Assembly: GCF_018122655.1 (NCBI RefSeq) | Contig: NZ_JAGRQC010000001.1 | Span: forward strand, 1,262,466-1,326,465 | Direction: 5' to 3' | Origin: Stakelama marina | Lineage (GTDB): Bacteria; Pseudomonadota; Alphaproteobacteria; Sphingomonadales; Sphingomonadaceae | Length of the DNA stretch: 64,000 bases | Part shown: in pieces, positions 35,871-44,011 of the stretch | Layout of the letters: each line of letters starts with the position of its first letter | Numbering within the stretch: the stretch's first letter is position 1 | Made by a program: the position numbers and the translations under genes | The notes under the pieces: generated by a model | Database searches by the model: none | Told to the model about the DNA's origin: nothing | What the model saw: the letters and a program-made list of their open reading frames with translations, nothing else

Positions 35871-36181
35871 CCATCATCGTTGCAACGTCCGACCATGATC
35901 GCTTCCACGCAGCGCTCACGCTGGCGAGCGCCCATGCTGCGCTGGGTGCGCGCACGCGAATCTATTGTCACGGAGCCGCCGTGGAATTGCTGCAACGCGG
36001 CGACGGCCCGCACGGACCGCTTGTAACGACCGCCCTAGAAACGGGTGTGAAGCTGCTTGCCTGTCAGACCGGGCTTGCGGACGCAAACCTTTCGACCGAC
36101 CGGTTGATCCCCGAAGTGGAGATGACCGGCATGGTCAGCCTCCTCGCGGAGCTGGCCGATGATAGGCTGGTTACGGTCTAG
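35858..36181 (+). CDS. DsrE-like sulfur-relay family protein
   Basis: The ~107-residue product has the DsrE/F fold pattern: GLTIIVATSDHDRFHAALTL, LGARTRIYCHGAAVELLQ, KLLACQTGLADANLS. Two cysteines at the positions where this family carries persulfides are present. It overlaps the end of the moeB/thiF-like gene, which fits a sulfur-transfer role. ATG 35858 was preferred to 35849 because of the smaller overlap. Confidence 0.7.
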   Translation: MRGLTIIVATSDHDRFHAALTLASAHAALGARTRIYCHGAAVELLQRGDGPHGPLVTTALETGVKLLACQTGLADANLSTDRLIPEVEMTGMVSLLAELADDRLVTV

Positions 36182-36325
36182 TGCCAACATTCCTCAGACA
36201 GCGATTTTCTGCATTTGCTATGTGCAGGACTTGAATTGCAGCAAGCTTTCGCCCAAGCAGCTTTCGTCTGGGTATCGCGGCTGTCCGTCGATTCAGATTC
36301 AGACACCCACAACCGAGGTCGAAGA

Positions 36326-36625
36326 GTGTTTCTATTTCGTGGGGTCGAAAGCCACCCTCGTTCGCTGGTTAAAGCGCTGTCTTGGCGGGTTCTCGGTAGT
36401 ATCGATACGTTCATCCTGAGCTGGCTGTTCAGCGGCAACCCTGCAATCGCTGTTTCGATTGCTGGTACGGAAGTGTTCACGAAAATATTTCTTTTTTACT
36501 TTCATGAACGCCTGTGGGCGATGGTGCGATGGGGACATGTCAGGCCATCGATGGAGAATAATCCACAGTCGTCGGGACACGAGCGCTCCGACACTACTGA
36601 GCAGCCGCTAAGCAGTGAGAGGTAG
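36326..36625 (+). CDS. DUF2061 membrane protein
   Basis: The central part RSLVKALSWRVLGSIDT, followed by two short hydrophobic helices and FYFHERLWAMVRWG, is the DUF2061 module, sometimes associated with CysH/sulfate genes or standing alone. A polar C-terminal tail follows. The open frame extends to ATG 36215, but that first part is AT-rich and unlike the family, so GTG 36326 is my preferred start. The 150 bases between the DsrE-like gene and this start contain no other gene. Confidence 0.6.
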   Translation: MFLFRGVESHPRSLVKALSWRVLGSIDTFILSWLFSGNPAIAVSIAGTEVFTKIFLFYFHERLWAMVRWGHVRPSMENNPQSSGHERSDTTEQPLSSER

Positions 36626-36716
36626 GTGGTTCTCCGACCTGGTTCAGCGACCCGGGAAGAGCATCGCGATCAAGACTTAAATGCAGTTCACTCGGTCGAG
36701 GCTTTCGTCCGCGCCA

Positions 36717-37583
36717 TCAAAGTAGTTCTTTTGCGAAACTGCGAACTTTCGCCCCGAGGTCATCGCGCTGTAGGGCCAGAGCAAGGTTTGCGCGAATGAA
36801 ACCCGCCTTGTCACCGCAATCATAGCGTTCACCGTCGAACGTGTAGCCATGGAAGGGCTGCTTGCCGATCAGCTTCGCCATCGCGTCGGTCAGCTGGATT
36901 TCACCGCCCGCCCCCGGGTCCTGATCGTTCAGGATGGTCATCACTTCGGGCTGAAGGATATAGCGTCCGGGGATCATCAGGTTGGACGGTGCCGATCCCG
37001 GCGTGGGTTTCTCGACCAGCGCCTTCACCTCCGTCACGCGTCCATCACGGTCGCCCGGGGTAATGATGCCATATTTGTCGGTCTCGCCAGGATCGACCTC
37101 GAGGGCACCGATCACATTGCCGCCGACGCGCTCATAGGCGGAGATCATCTGCTTTAGAAAGCCCGGCTTTCCTGCCATCAGTTCGTCGGGCAACAGAACC
37201 GCGAACGGTTCATCACCCACGATCTCGCGCGCGCACCAGACAGCATGGCCGAGCCCTAGCGGCTCCTGCTGACGCACATAGACCGGCGAACCGGGCGTCA
37301 TCCGTGTCGATGCGAGCGGCTCAAGCGACTTGCCGCGCTCCTGCATCGTCGCCTCGAGCTCATAGGCCATGTCGAAATGGTCCTCGAGCGCGGTCTTGTT
37401 CCTGCCGGTCACGAAGATGATCTGCTCGACCCCGGCTTCCAATGCCTCTTCGACCGCATATTGAATCAACGGCTTGTCGACGACGGTCAGCATTTCCTTG
37501 GGCATCGCCTTGGTCGCGGGCAGGAAACGCGTTCCCAACCCGGCAACGGGAAAAACTGCCTTGCGGAGCGGCTTGAAAGTCAT
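36717..37583 (-). CDS. galU: UTP-glucose-1-phosphate uridylyltransferase
   Basis: GalU makes UDP-glucose, a precursor for the EPS encoded to the right. The nucleotidyltransferase signature GLGTRFLPATKAMPKEML is intact, as are QQEPLGLGHAVWCA, LLPDELMAGKPGFL and EKPTPGSAPSNL. Length 288 is normal and GGAGAA precedes ATG 37583. It is divergent from wecB and marks the left border of the polysaccharide region. Confidence 0.96.
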   Translation of the reverse strand: MTFKPLRKAVFPVAGLGTRFLPATKAMPKEMLTVVDKPLIQYAVEEALEAGVEQIIFVTGRNKTALEDHFDMAYELEATMQERGKSLEPLASTRMTPGSPVYVRQQEPLGLGHAVWCAREIVGDEPFAVLLPDELMAGKPGFLKQMISAYERVGGNVIGALEVDPGETDKYGIITPGDRDGRVTEVKALVEKPTPGSAPSNLMIPGRYILQPEVMTILNDQDPGAGGEIQLTDAMAKLIGKQPFHGYTFDGERYDCGDKAGFIRANLALALQRDDLGAKVRSFAKELL

Positions 37584-37690
37584 TCGAGAGTTCTCCTTGT
37601 TGACGGCGAGATAGCGAGAGCCGGACGCGCTAGCAAATGCGCCGACATGATTAGTGCGGAATTAAACCTGGACCACTATCGACACATATC

Positions 37691-38824
37691 ATGACGACGA
37701 GTTCCAAAATCATGGTGGTCTTCGGCACCAGACCCGAAGCGATCAAAATGTTTCCGGTGGTCAATGCCTTGCGCGACACTGGCGAGGTAGAGGTTCGCGT
37801 CTGCGTCACCGCGCAGCATCGCGGGCTGCTCGACCAGGTCCTCGAAATCGCCGGTATTACACCGGATATCGACCTCGACCTGATGGAGCCGGGCCAGTCG
37901 CTCGACGCGCTCACCGCCCGCCTGCTGAACAGCCTTGGCGCGACGCTGGATAGTGAAAAGCCAGACCGGGTGATCGTACAGGGTGACACGGCGACTGCGA
38001 TGGTCGCGGCACTGGCCGCATATTATCGCAAAATCCCCGTATCGCATGTCGAGGCGGGGTTGCGCTCGGGCGACAATTATCAACCCTGGCCGGAAGAGGT
38101 GAACCGCCGCATCGTCGCAACGATCGCCGACCAGCATTTTCCGCCGACCACGACCGCTGCCGATAACCTGCGGCGCGAAAATATCGACCCGGCGGCCATG
38201 CTCGTTACGGGCAACACCGTGATCGACGCCCTGCATGCCACGCGCGCCCGGATCGACGCCGACCCCGCCCTTGCAAGCGGTCTCGACGGTCTCGCCGAAC
38301 GATTTTCGGGCAAGCGCATCATTCTCGTCACAACGCATCGTCGCGAGAATTTCGGAAGCGGCATGGCAGAGATCGCGGATGCGATCGGCAAGATCGCCGC
38401 GCGCCCCGATACGGCAGTTATTTTTCCGATCCATCCCAACCCGAACGTGGTGTCGGTGATGGATGACTTGCTTGGCGACCGGCCCAATATCGCACGAATC
38501 GACCCGCTCGATTATCCGCACTTCATCCGCGCATTGTCGCTCGCCGATATCGTACTGACCGACTCGGGCGGCGTTCAGGAAGAGGCCCCGGCGCTCGGGA
38601 AACCCGTGCTCGTCATGCGCGACACGACCGAGCGCCCCGAAGGTGTTTCCGCCGGCACCGCGAAACTCGTCGGTCCGCATGCCGATCGCATTGTTACCGA
38701 AATCTCAACCCTGTTGGACGACAAGGCAGCTTATTCGGCAATGGCCCGCGCCCACAATCCGTTCGGCGACGGCCATGCCGCAACACGGATTGCGAGGGTT
38801 GTCGTCGATGGTTTCGGACACTGA
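37691..38824 (+). CDS. wecB: UDP-N-acetylglucosamine 2-epimerase (non-hydrolysing)
   Basis: The enzyme interconverts UDP-GlcNAc and UDP-ManNAc. Family blocks: VFGTRPEAIKMFPVV, QGDTATAMVAALAAYY, HVEAGLRSGDNYQPWPEE, LVTTHRRENFG, LTDSGGVQEEAPALGKPVLV. Length 377 fits. It is followed by wecC with a 17-base overlap, so the two form a pathway pair toward UDP-ManNAcA. Confidence 0.95.
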   Translation: MTTSSKIMVVFGTRPEAIKMFPVVNALRDTGEVEVRVCVTAQHRGLLDQVLEIAGITPDIDLDLMEPGQSLDALTARLLNSLGATLDSEKPDRVIVQGDTATAMVAALAAYYRKIPVSHVEAGLRSGDNYQPWPEEVNRRIVATIADQHFPPTTTAADNLRRENIDPAAMLVTGNTVIDALHATRARIDADPALASGLDGLAERFSGKRIILVTTHRRENFGSGMAEIADAIGKIAARPDTAVIFPIHPNPNVVSVMDDLLGDRPNIARIDPLDYPHFIRALSLADIVLTDSGGVQEEAPALGKPVLVMRDTTERPEGVSAGTAKLVGPHADRIVTEISTLLDDKAAYSAMARAHNPFGDGHAATRIARVVVDGFGH

Positions 38825-40106
38825 ACTGAGGGTTGCCGTTCTCGGGCTCGGCTATATCGGCCTTCCGACTGCTGCCGTAATCGCCCGATCGGGCGCGCAG
38901 GTGCTCGGTCTCGACGTCGATGAAACAGTGGTCGCGACGGTCAATTCGGGCAAGGTACATATCGAGGAGATCGATCTGGACGGGCTGGTATCGGGTGTCG
39001 TCGCTCGCGGAAATCTTCGCGCCTCGACGCAGATCGAGCCCGCCGATGTCTTTGTCATCGCCGTTCCGACGCCCTTTGCCGAGGACCATGCCCCCAATAT
39101 CGGTTACGTGCTTCAGGCTGCCACCAATGTCGCAGCAGCAATCAAGGCGGGCGATGTCGTCATCCTCGAATCGACGTCACCGGTCGGTACGACGGAAAAG
39201 GTTGCCGAACTGCTCGCCAGGCTGCGTCCCGATCTGAAGGTCCCGGGCCACTGCTCAGGTACCCCCGACATTGCCATCGCCTATTGCCCGGAGCGGGTGC
39301 TGCCGGGCCGCATCCTGGTCGAACTGATCGACAATGACCGCGTCATCGGCGGCATCACGCCGCGCTGCGCGCGCAAGGCGCTGCAATTTTATCGTCGCTT
39401 CGTCCGCGGCGCCTGCGTCACTACGACCGCCAAAGCCGCCGAGATGACCAAGCTTACCGAAAATGCGTTCCGCGACGTCAACATCGCCTTTGCCAACGAG
39501 TTGTCGATCGTTGCCGACAATGTCGGCGTCGATGTCTGGGAAGTCATTCGCCTCGCCAACCGCCATCCGCGCGTGAACATTCTGTCGCCCGGCCCGGGTG
39601 TGGGTGGTCACTGTATCGCGGTGGACCCGTGGTTCCTGGTCCATGGCGATCCCGAAAATACGCCGCTGATCCGCACTGCGCGCGAAGTGAATGACGGCAA
39701 GATCGGCTATACGATCGGCCGGACCGAGGCCCTGATCGAAACGATGCCGGGGGCGCCGGTTGCCTGTCTCGGCCTCGCCTTCAAAGCCAATATCGACGAT
39801 TTTCGTGAGAGCCCCGCACTGAAGATCGCAGCACATCTCGCCGCCCGCTTCGGCGACCGCATTCGGATCGTGGAGCCATATGCGAAATCGCTGCCGGCTC
39901 AGTTCAACGGCACTGGCGCGACGCTGATCGACATCGACGAAGCGATCGAAGATTGCCCGATCTTCATCACGCTGGTCGATCATGAGGTCTTCAAGTCGAT
40001 CCCCCTCGACGAGCGCAGCGACAAGATCGTCTATGACGCGCGAGGCATCTGGCCCGATCAGCCAAAGAAGGAAACGCACCCAGACGCGCTGCGCCTGACG
40101 GCATAA
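38808..40106 (+). CDS. wecC: UDP-N-acetyl-D-mannosamine dehydrogenase
   Basis: This NAD-dependent UDP-sugar 6-dehydrogenase oxidises UDP-ManNAc to UDP-ManNAcA. It has a Rossmann start VAVLGLGYIGLPTAAVIA, the LESTSPVGTTEKVAE block and catalytic Cys in GPGVGGHCIAVDPWFLV. The start ATG 38808 lies within the last codons of wecB; longer versions of the frame run antisense-free but lack family match. Length 432. Precise assignment to WecC rather than another UDP-HexNAc dehydrogenase rests on the adjacent wecB. Confidence 0.93.
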   Translation: MVSDTELRVAVLGLGYIGLPTAAVIARSGAQVLGLDVDETVVATVNSGKVHIEEIDLDGLVSGVVARGNLRASTQIEPADVFVIAVPTPFAEDHAPNIGYVLQAATNVAAAIKAGDVVILESTSPVGTTEKVAELLARLRPDLKVPGHCSGTPDIAIAYCPERVLPGRILVELIDNDRVIGGITPRCARKALQFYRRFVRGACVTTTAKAAEMTKLTENAFRDVNIAFANELSIVADNVGVDVWEVIRLANRHPRVNILSPGPGVGGHCIAVDPWFLVHGDPENTPLIRTAREVNDGKIGYTIGRTEALIETMPGAPVACLGLAFKANIDDFRESPALKIAAHLAARFGDRIRIVEPYAKSLPAQFNGTGATLIDIDEAIEDCPIFITLVDHEVFKSIPLDERSDKIVYDARGIWPDQPKKETHPDALRLTA

Positions 40107-40238
40107 CAGTCTCCGCAAGGCAGTCCGCCTGCATGATAGCCGCTATAGGGAGCCAAGTTTCGGCTGAAGCGTTGGCATGGTGCTTGAACTTGCACGTTTT
40201 TGGGCCGATCACTATCGGGTGGGCGCAACATCGCATTG

Positions 40239-41684
40239 ATGCGGAGAATCACTCTGTCCTTGGGGGAAAATCCTGCTGAACGTCTGGCTGACGGCGCGGA
40301 GTCGTTTCGGTCCCCTGAGCCCATGCTTATCGCAACTGGTTCCGAGGCTCCGAGACGATCCTCCCGAATTCTACGGGTTCGCGCGGCGATAGGCCTCGTG
40401 TTGATCGATAGCACTGCGTTGCTGGCAAGCTTCACGATTGCGAACTGGGCACGATCGGGTCCGCTGCAATCGTCCCCGATCTTGTTCGCCGTCTCCGCGT
40501 TGATTTTTTATTTCATCATCGCCGGTGATCGCCATGCTTACTCGGCGGAAAGCCTTAGACGTGCTTCGGTTGCGGTCAGGCGCAGTATACAGTCGCTGAC
40601 CTGGGCCATGGGCGTCGCCTTGCTGATAGTCTTTTTCACAAAAACAAGTACGGCATTCCCGCGACTGACTATCGGAGCGGGGTCTGTTGGCGCCTTTTTT
40701 CTCATGGCGACGATGCGCTATTATTTTGTTCGGAACCTCGAAAGAGCGATTGGCGGCAATCCTTTCCAGTCGCTGCTGATCGTCGACGGCGACGCTCGAA
40801 AGCCGAATAGTCCGTTCACGTCCGTTATCCAGGCTGATCGGCGGCTCGACCCCAATCTCAATGCTCCGGAACTATATGGGCATATGGCCGCATCAGCTCG
40901 CAGCGCTGATCGCATCGTCGTGGCATGCCCACCGGAACGGCGCGCCGCCTGGGCTCGTGTACTGAAGGGAGCGGATATCCAGGGCGAGATTTACATGCCG
41001 GAACTATCCGTCTTCAAACCACTGGGCATGGAGAATGTTCGCGGCGAAACCTCCCTGATCGTCGCGGCGGGACCGCTCAACCTGATGGAACGGAGCATAA
41101 AGCGGGCGTTCGACCTGTCTGTCGCCGTTACCATGATAATTCTGCTGTCCCCCATCCTCCTGATGACGGCTATCGCCATCAAGGTCGAAAGTCCTGGCCC
41201 CGTCCTGTTCCGTCAAAAGCGTTTCGGGCGCGGTAACGAGATGTTCTCGGTGCTGAAATTTCGCAGCATGTACGTTGATTCCAGTGATCATAGCGGCAAC
41301 CGATCGACGGCACGCGATGATCGGCGCGTCACGCGGGTTGGCCGTTTTATTCGACGGACGAGCATCGACGAGTTGCCGCAGCTGTTCAACGTGCTCATCG
41401 GCAATATGAGCATCGTCGGGCCCCGCCCCCACGCGGCCGGTTCGCGCGCAGAGAACAAGTTGTTCTGGGAAGTCGACCGGCGGTATTGGGAACGGCACAC
41501 GGCCAAACCCGGCTTGACGGGGCTTGCACAAATCCGCGGTTTCCGCGGCGCGACCGAACGCGAACGCGACCTTCTCGACAGGCTCGATTCAGATCTTGAA
41601 TATTTGCAGGGATGGACAATCTGGAGCGATATAAAGATCGTCATTCTGACGATCAAAGTGGTCCTTCACCGCAACGCGTTCTGA
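40239..41684 (+). CDS. Polyprenyl glycosylphosphotransferase (WcaJ/GelB type), EPS initiating enzyme
   Basis: This protein transfers the first sugar-1-phosphate to undecaprenyl phosphate. The N-terminal half has several membrane helices ([20 protein letters not shown] and others) and a CoA-binding-like domain. The C-terminal catalytic half has [66 protein letters not shown] and [15 protein letters not shown]. In sphingans the first sugar is glucose, which would fit the neighbouring galU. I chose ATG 40239; ATG 40323 is the alternative. Confidence 0.93.
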   Translation: MRRITLSLGENPAERLADGAESFRSPEPMLIATGSEAPRRSSRILRVRAAIGLVLIDSTALLASFTIANWARSGPLQSSPILFAVSALIFYFIIAGDRHAYSAESLRRASVAVRRSIQSLTWAMGVALLIVFFTKTSTAFPRLTIGAGSVGAFFLMATMRYYFVRNLERAIGGNPFQSLLIVDGDARKPNSPFTSVIQADRRLDPNLNAPELYGHMAASARSADRIVVACPPERRAAWARVLKGADIQGEIYMPELSVFKPLGMENVRGETSLIVAAGPLNLMERSIKRAFDLSVAVTMIILLSPILLMTAIAIKVESPGPVLFRQKRFGRGNEMFSVLKFRSMYVDSSDHSGNRSTARDDRRVTRVGRFIRRTSIDELPQLFNVLIGNMSIVGPRPHAAGSRAENKLFWEVDRRYWERHTAKPGLTGLAQIRGFRGATERERDLLDRLDSDLEYLQGWTIWSDIKIVILTIKVVLHRNAF

Positions 41685-41693
41685 TACGATCGA

Positions 41694-42692
41694 CTACGCG
41701 CCATCGCGGGCTTTGCCGTTGATCTCCAAAGGCTTGTCCCGATCGTTCAACAGTTGCATCCAGATCGGAGCTTTTGGCTCGGACTGATATCGGGTCGACA
41801 TTTTGCGCAGCAGGCTCGCGCGTTCTTTCCAGCCGTCGTGCGTCCCGTCGGACAGGAAGCCGCCCAGCTTCCGCCCCGGCCCTTCCCAGAAATCCGCTGC
41901 AGCGACGGTCCGATACCCCGCGTTGCCCATAAGGAATATGCTCAGAATATCAGCCTGCCGCTCGGTCTCGCGGATGGCCGAGCCGTTTGCGCCGAGGCCC
42001 GCGAATATTCCGTGCGACACCCCCGCCCTGTCCAAGCGCTCGGGATGGTTGAGTACGACGTGAGCAAACTCATGCGCGATCACCGCCGCAAGCTGATCGT
42101 CGTTCGGAATCATGTTGAGCAATCCCGATGTCAGTTGCACGGTCGACCCATCGGTGCCGGCATCGCGACTGCCATCGACGTCCAAATCTATTTCTCCGGC
42201 GCATGCACGAACTGGCGACATATCGACGACCTGTTTTGCGCCTCCACGCACGACTACCAGGTCTATCTCACTCTGCGCCGCATCGAGCTGGCGGTTGACC
42301 GCCGACACCAGGTCGACTCCCGTGACATCGGGTAGCGGATGCCCGGCAACGGATACGATCGAATCGCCTTGTTTCAGGCCCGCCTCGGCCGCCGGCCCGC
42401 CGGGCACAACCGCTTCCACCCCCAACCTGGTTTTGAAGCCATAAGTTCGAACCGCCAGGCTGCGATATTTTCCTTCATATTGCCCCAAGGCATGCAGAAT
42501 GACGCCGAAATCTGCCTTATGAGCTTCGCAATAGTCGCTGTTCGCCCTCGCAAGCCGATCAAAAATCGTATGAACACGCAGATCGGCCGTTCGCAAACCG
42601 ACAAGCTGCTGCACGGGCGACACATTGGTGTTGACCGCACAGCCGGACAGCAGGGCGCCCAGAATTCCGCATACCGCAAATCGCAACCTCAC
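41694..42692 (-). CDS. M48-family metalloprotease lipoprotein with PDZ domain
   Basis: The N-terminus has a lipoprotein signal (RFAVCGILGALLSGC). A PDZ domain follows (GVEAVVPGGPAAEAGLKQGD), then an M48 protease core with zinc motif VIAHEFAHVVL (HExxH) and the third ligand in RETERQADILS. It would act in the periplasm, perhaps in envelope quality control. GTG 42692 with AGAGG upstream is the likely start; the frame extends to TTG 42722. It sits inside the EPS region but is transcribed the opposite way, so a direct EPS role is not shown. Confidence 0.85.
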   Translation of the reverse strand: MRLRFAVCGILGALLSGCAVNTNVSPVQQLVGLRTADLRVHTIFDRLARANSDYCEAHKADFGVILHALGQYEGKYRSLAVRTYGFKTRLGVEAVVPGGPAAEAGLKQGDSIVSVAGHPLPDVTGVDLVSAVNRQLDAAQSEIDLVVVRGGAKQVVDMSPVRACAGEIDLDVDGSRDAGTDGSTVQLTSGLLNMIPNDDQLAAVIAHEFAHVVLNHPERLDRAGVSHGIFAGLGANGSAIRETERQADILSIFLMGNAGYRTVAAADFWEGPGRKLGGFLSDGTHDGWKERASLLRKMSTRYQSEPKAPIWMQLLNDRDKPLEINGKARDGA

Positions 42693-42850
42693 CCTCTGTC
42701 GTCTCCACTGTGACGAGGCCAAATCCTAAGTTGTTGCAAAACTATCGCGCTGGGGGAGCATTTCGCAGCATGTCCAACGAACTGCGGTTGCTTTTTAAGG
42801 TGAATCGCGTATCGCATTGGACGGTTTTACAAAATGAAGGAGCCGACGTA

Positions 42851-43126
42851 ATGCGAATTTTGAAGATGGCAGCAACGCTTGGCGCGGCGGCCGGATTGAT
42901 GGGTTCTACGGTGGCGATGGCCGCCCCCGCAACGCGCGCGAACACCGCGCTTCCGACGGCGAACAAGACCGTGGCAACCAACGGCGTTCGCACCTCGGCA
43001 GCGGTCAAGAAGGACAGCAAGCTGTCGTCCACCGGCTATGTCGTGGCAGCTCTGGCCGCGGCAGCAGTCGTTGGCGGCATCGTGGCTGCGGCCAGCTCGG
43101 ACAGCAATGCGGACAGCCCGGGCTAA
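42851..43126 (+). CDS. Small exported protein (91 aa)
   Basis: AAGGAG lies at good distance from ATG 42851. The product has a signal peptide (MRILKMAATLGAAAGLMGST, cleaved near AMA-AP), a short Thr/Ala/Asn/Lys-rich segment and one C-terminal membrane helix (GYVVAALAAAAVVGGIVAAA). No family is recognised. It is followed within 25 bases by a very strong terminator, so it is a monocistronic gene directly in front of the EPS export operon. Confidence 0.7.
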   Translation: MRILKMAATLGAAAGLMGSTVAMAAPATRANTALPTANKTVATNGVRTSAAVKKDSKLSSTGYVVAALAAAAVVGGIVAAASSDSNADSPG

Positions 43127-43150
43127 GGTATTACTGTCGATAGAATAGGA

Positions 43151-43181
43151 GCGCGCGCGGATAGCCGCGCGCGCTTTTTTT
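43151..43181 (+). terminator. Strong intrinsic terminator
   Basis: GCGCGCGCGG (43151-43160), loop ATAG, CCGCGCGCGC (43165-43174) and seven T form a textbook terminator 25 bases beyond the stop of the small exported protein. It isolates that gene from the wza-like gene at 43286. Confidence 0.93.
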
Positions 43182-43285
43182 GATTTCTGTGGAAAATTTT
43201 CCGCTTAAATTTTGGCGGGTCAGCACTTTCCTGCTTCTGGACGGATTGGCTGGAAGCCGAAGTCATCTAGAGCGCTGGAGCTTTA

Positions 43286-43993
43286 ATGGTTGTTTTGCGT
43301 CGAGCGATATTGGCCGCTAGTGTTGTTATGCTCGGCGGTTGTCAGCACTCCATGAACGCGAAGGGCTTGCCGAGCGGCGACGCCGCTTACGCGATGTTCC
43401 CGGAACCAGATTTGACCAGACAGGCAACATCGTATGAAATCGGCCCACTCGATGTTCTTAGCATAACGGTATTTCAAGAGCCTGACCTCAGCTTCTCAGG
43501 AACTGGAAACCAGCTCCAGGTCGATGCGGCGGGGAATATTTCATATCCGTTGCTGGGTACTGTCCGGGCGGCTGGCAAAACCGCGCTCGAGCTGTCGAAT
43601 GAAATCGCGGCGGCGCTTGGCCGCAAATATCTGGTCGACCCGCAGGTATCTGTGACGGTGGCTGCATCGATTTCGCAGCGAGTGACGGTGGAAGGCGATG
43701 TCAACAAGCCAGGCACCTATGAGATCAATGGCACATCGACGCTGCTCGAGGCGCTGGCGCAGGCGGAGAGCCCGACCGAAGTGGCAAAGCTCGACCAGAT
43801 CGTGATTTTTCGGCGCGTGGACGGTAAGCGGATGGGCGGTGTGTTCAACTTGAACGACATTCGCGAAGGCAAGGCGGCGGATCCGGAGATAAAGGGCGGC
43901 GACGTCATTGTGGTCGGGTTCAGCGCGGTGAAGGGAGCCTTTCGAGACTTGTTCAAGGCCGCGCCGTTTTTCAATGTTTTCCGTTATTTTTAA
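43286..43993 (+). CDS. Polysaccharide export outer-membrane lipoprotein (Wza/GumB type)
   Basis: The signal ILAASVVMLGGCQHS has lipobox LGGC. The mature part contains the poly_export domain (YEIGPLDVLSITVFQEPDL) and an SLBB domain (VTVEGDVNKPGTYEINGTST). The product forms the outer-membrane channel for EPS. At 235 residues it is shorter than E. coli Wza and close to sphingomonad GelD-like proteins. It is followed by the Wzc-like gene after 18 bases. Confidence 0.93.
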   Translation: MVVLRRAILAASVVMLGGCQHSMNAKGLPSGDAAYAMFPEPDLTRQATSYEIGPLDVLSITVFQEPDLSFSGTGNQLQVDAAGNISYPLLGTVRAAGKTALELSNEIAAALGRKYLVDPQVSVTVAASISQRVTVEGDVNKPGTYEINGTSTLLEALAQAESPTEVAKLDQIVIFRRVDGKRMGGVFNLNDIREGKAADPEIKGGDVIVVGFSAVKGAFRDLFKAAPFFNVFRYF

Positions 43994-44011
43994 GATCGGG
44001 ATTTTCTTTTC

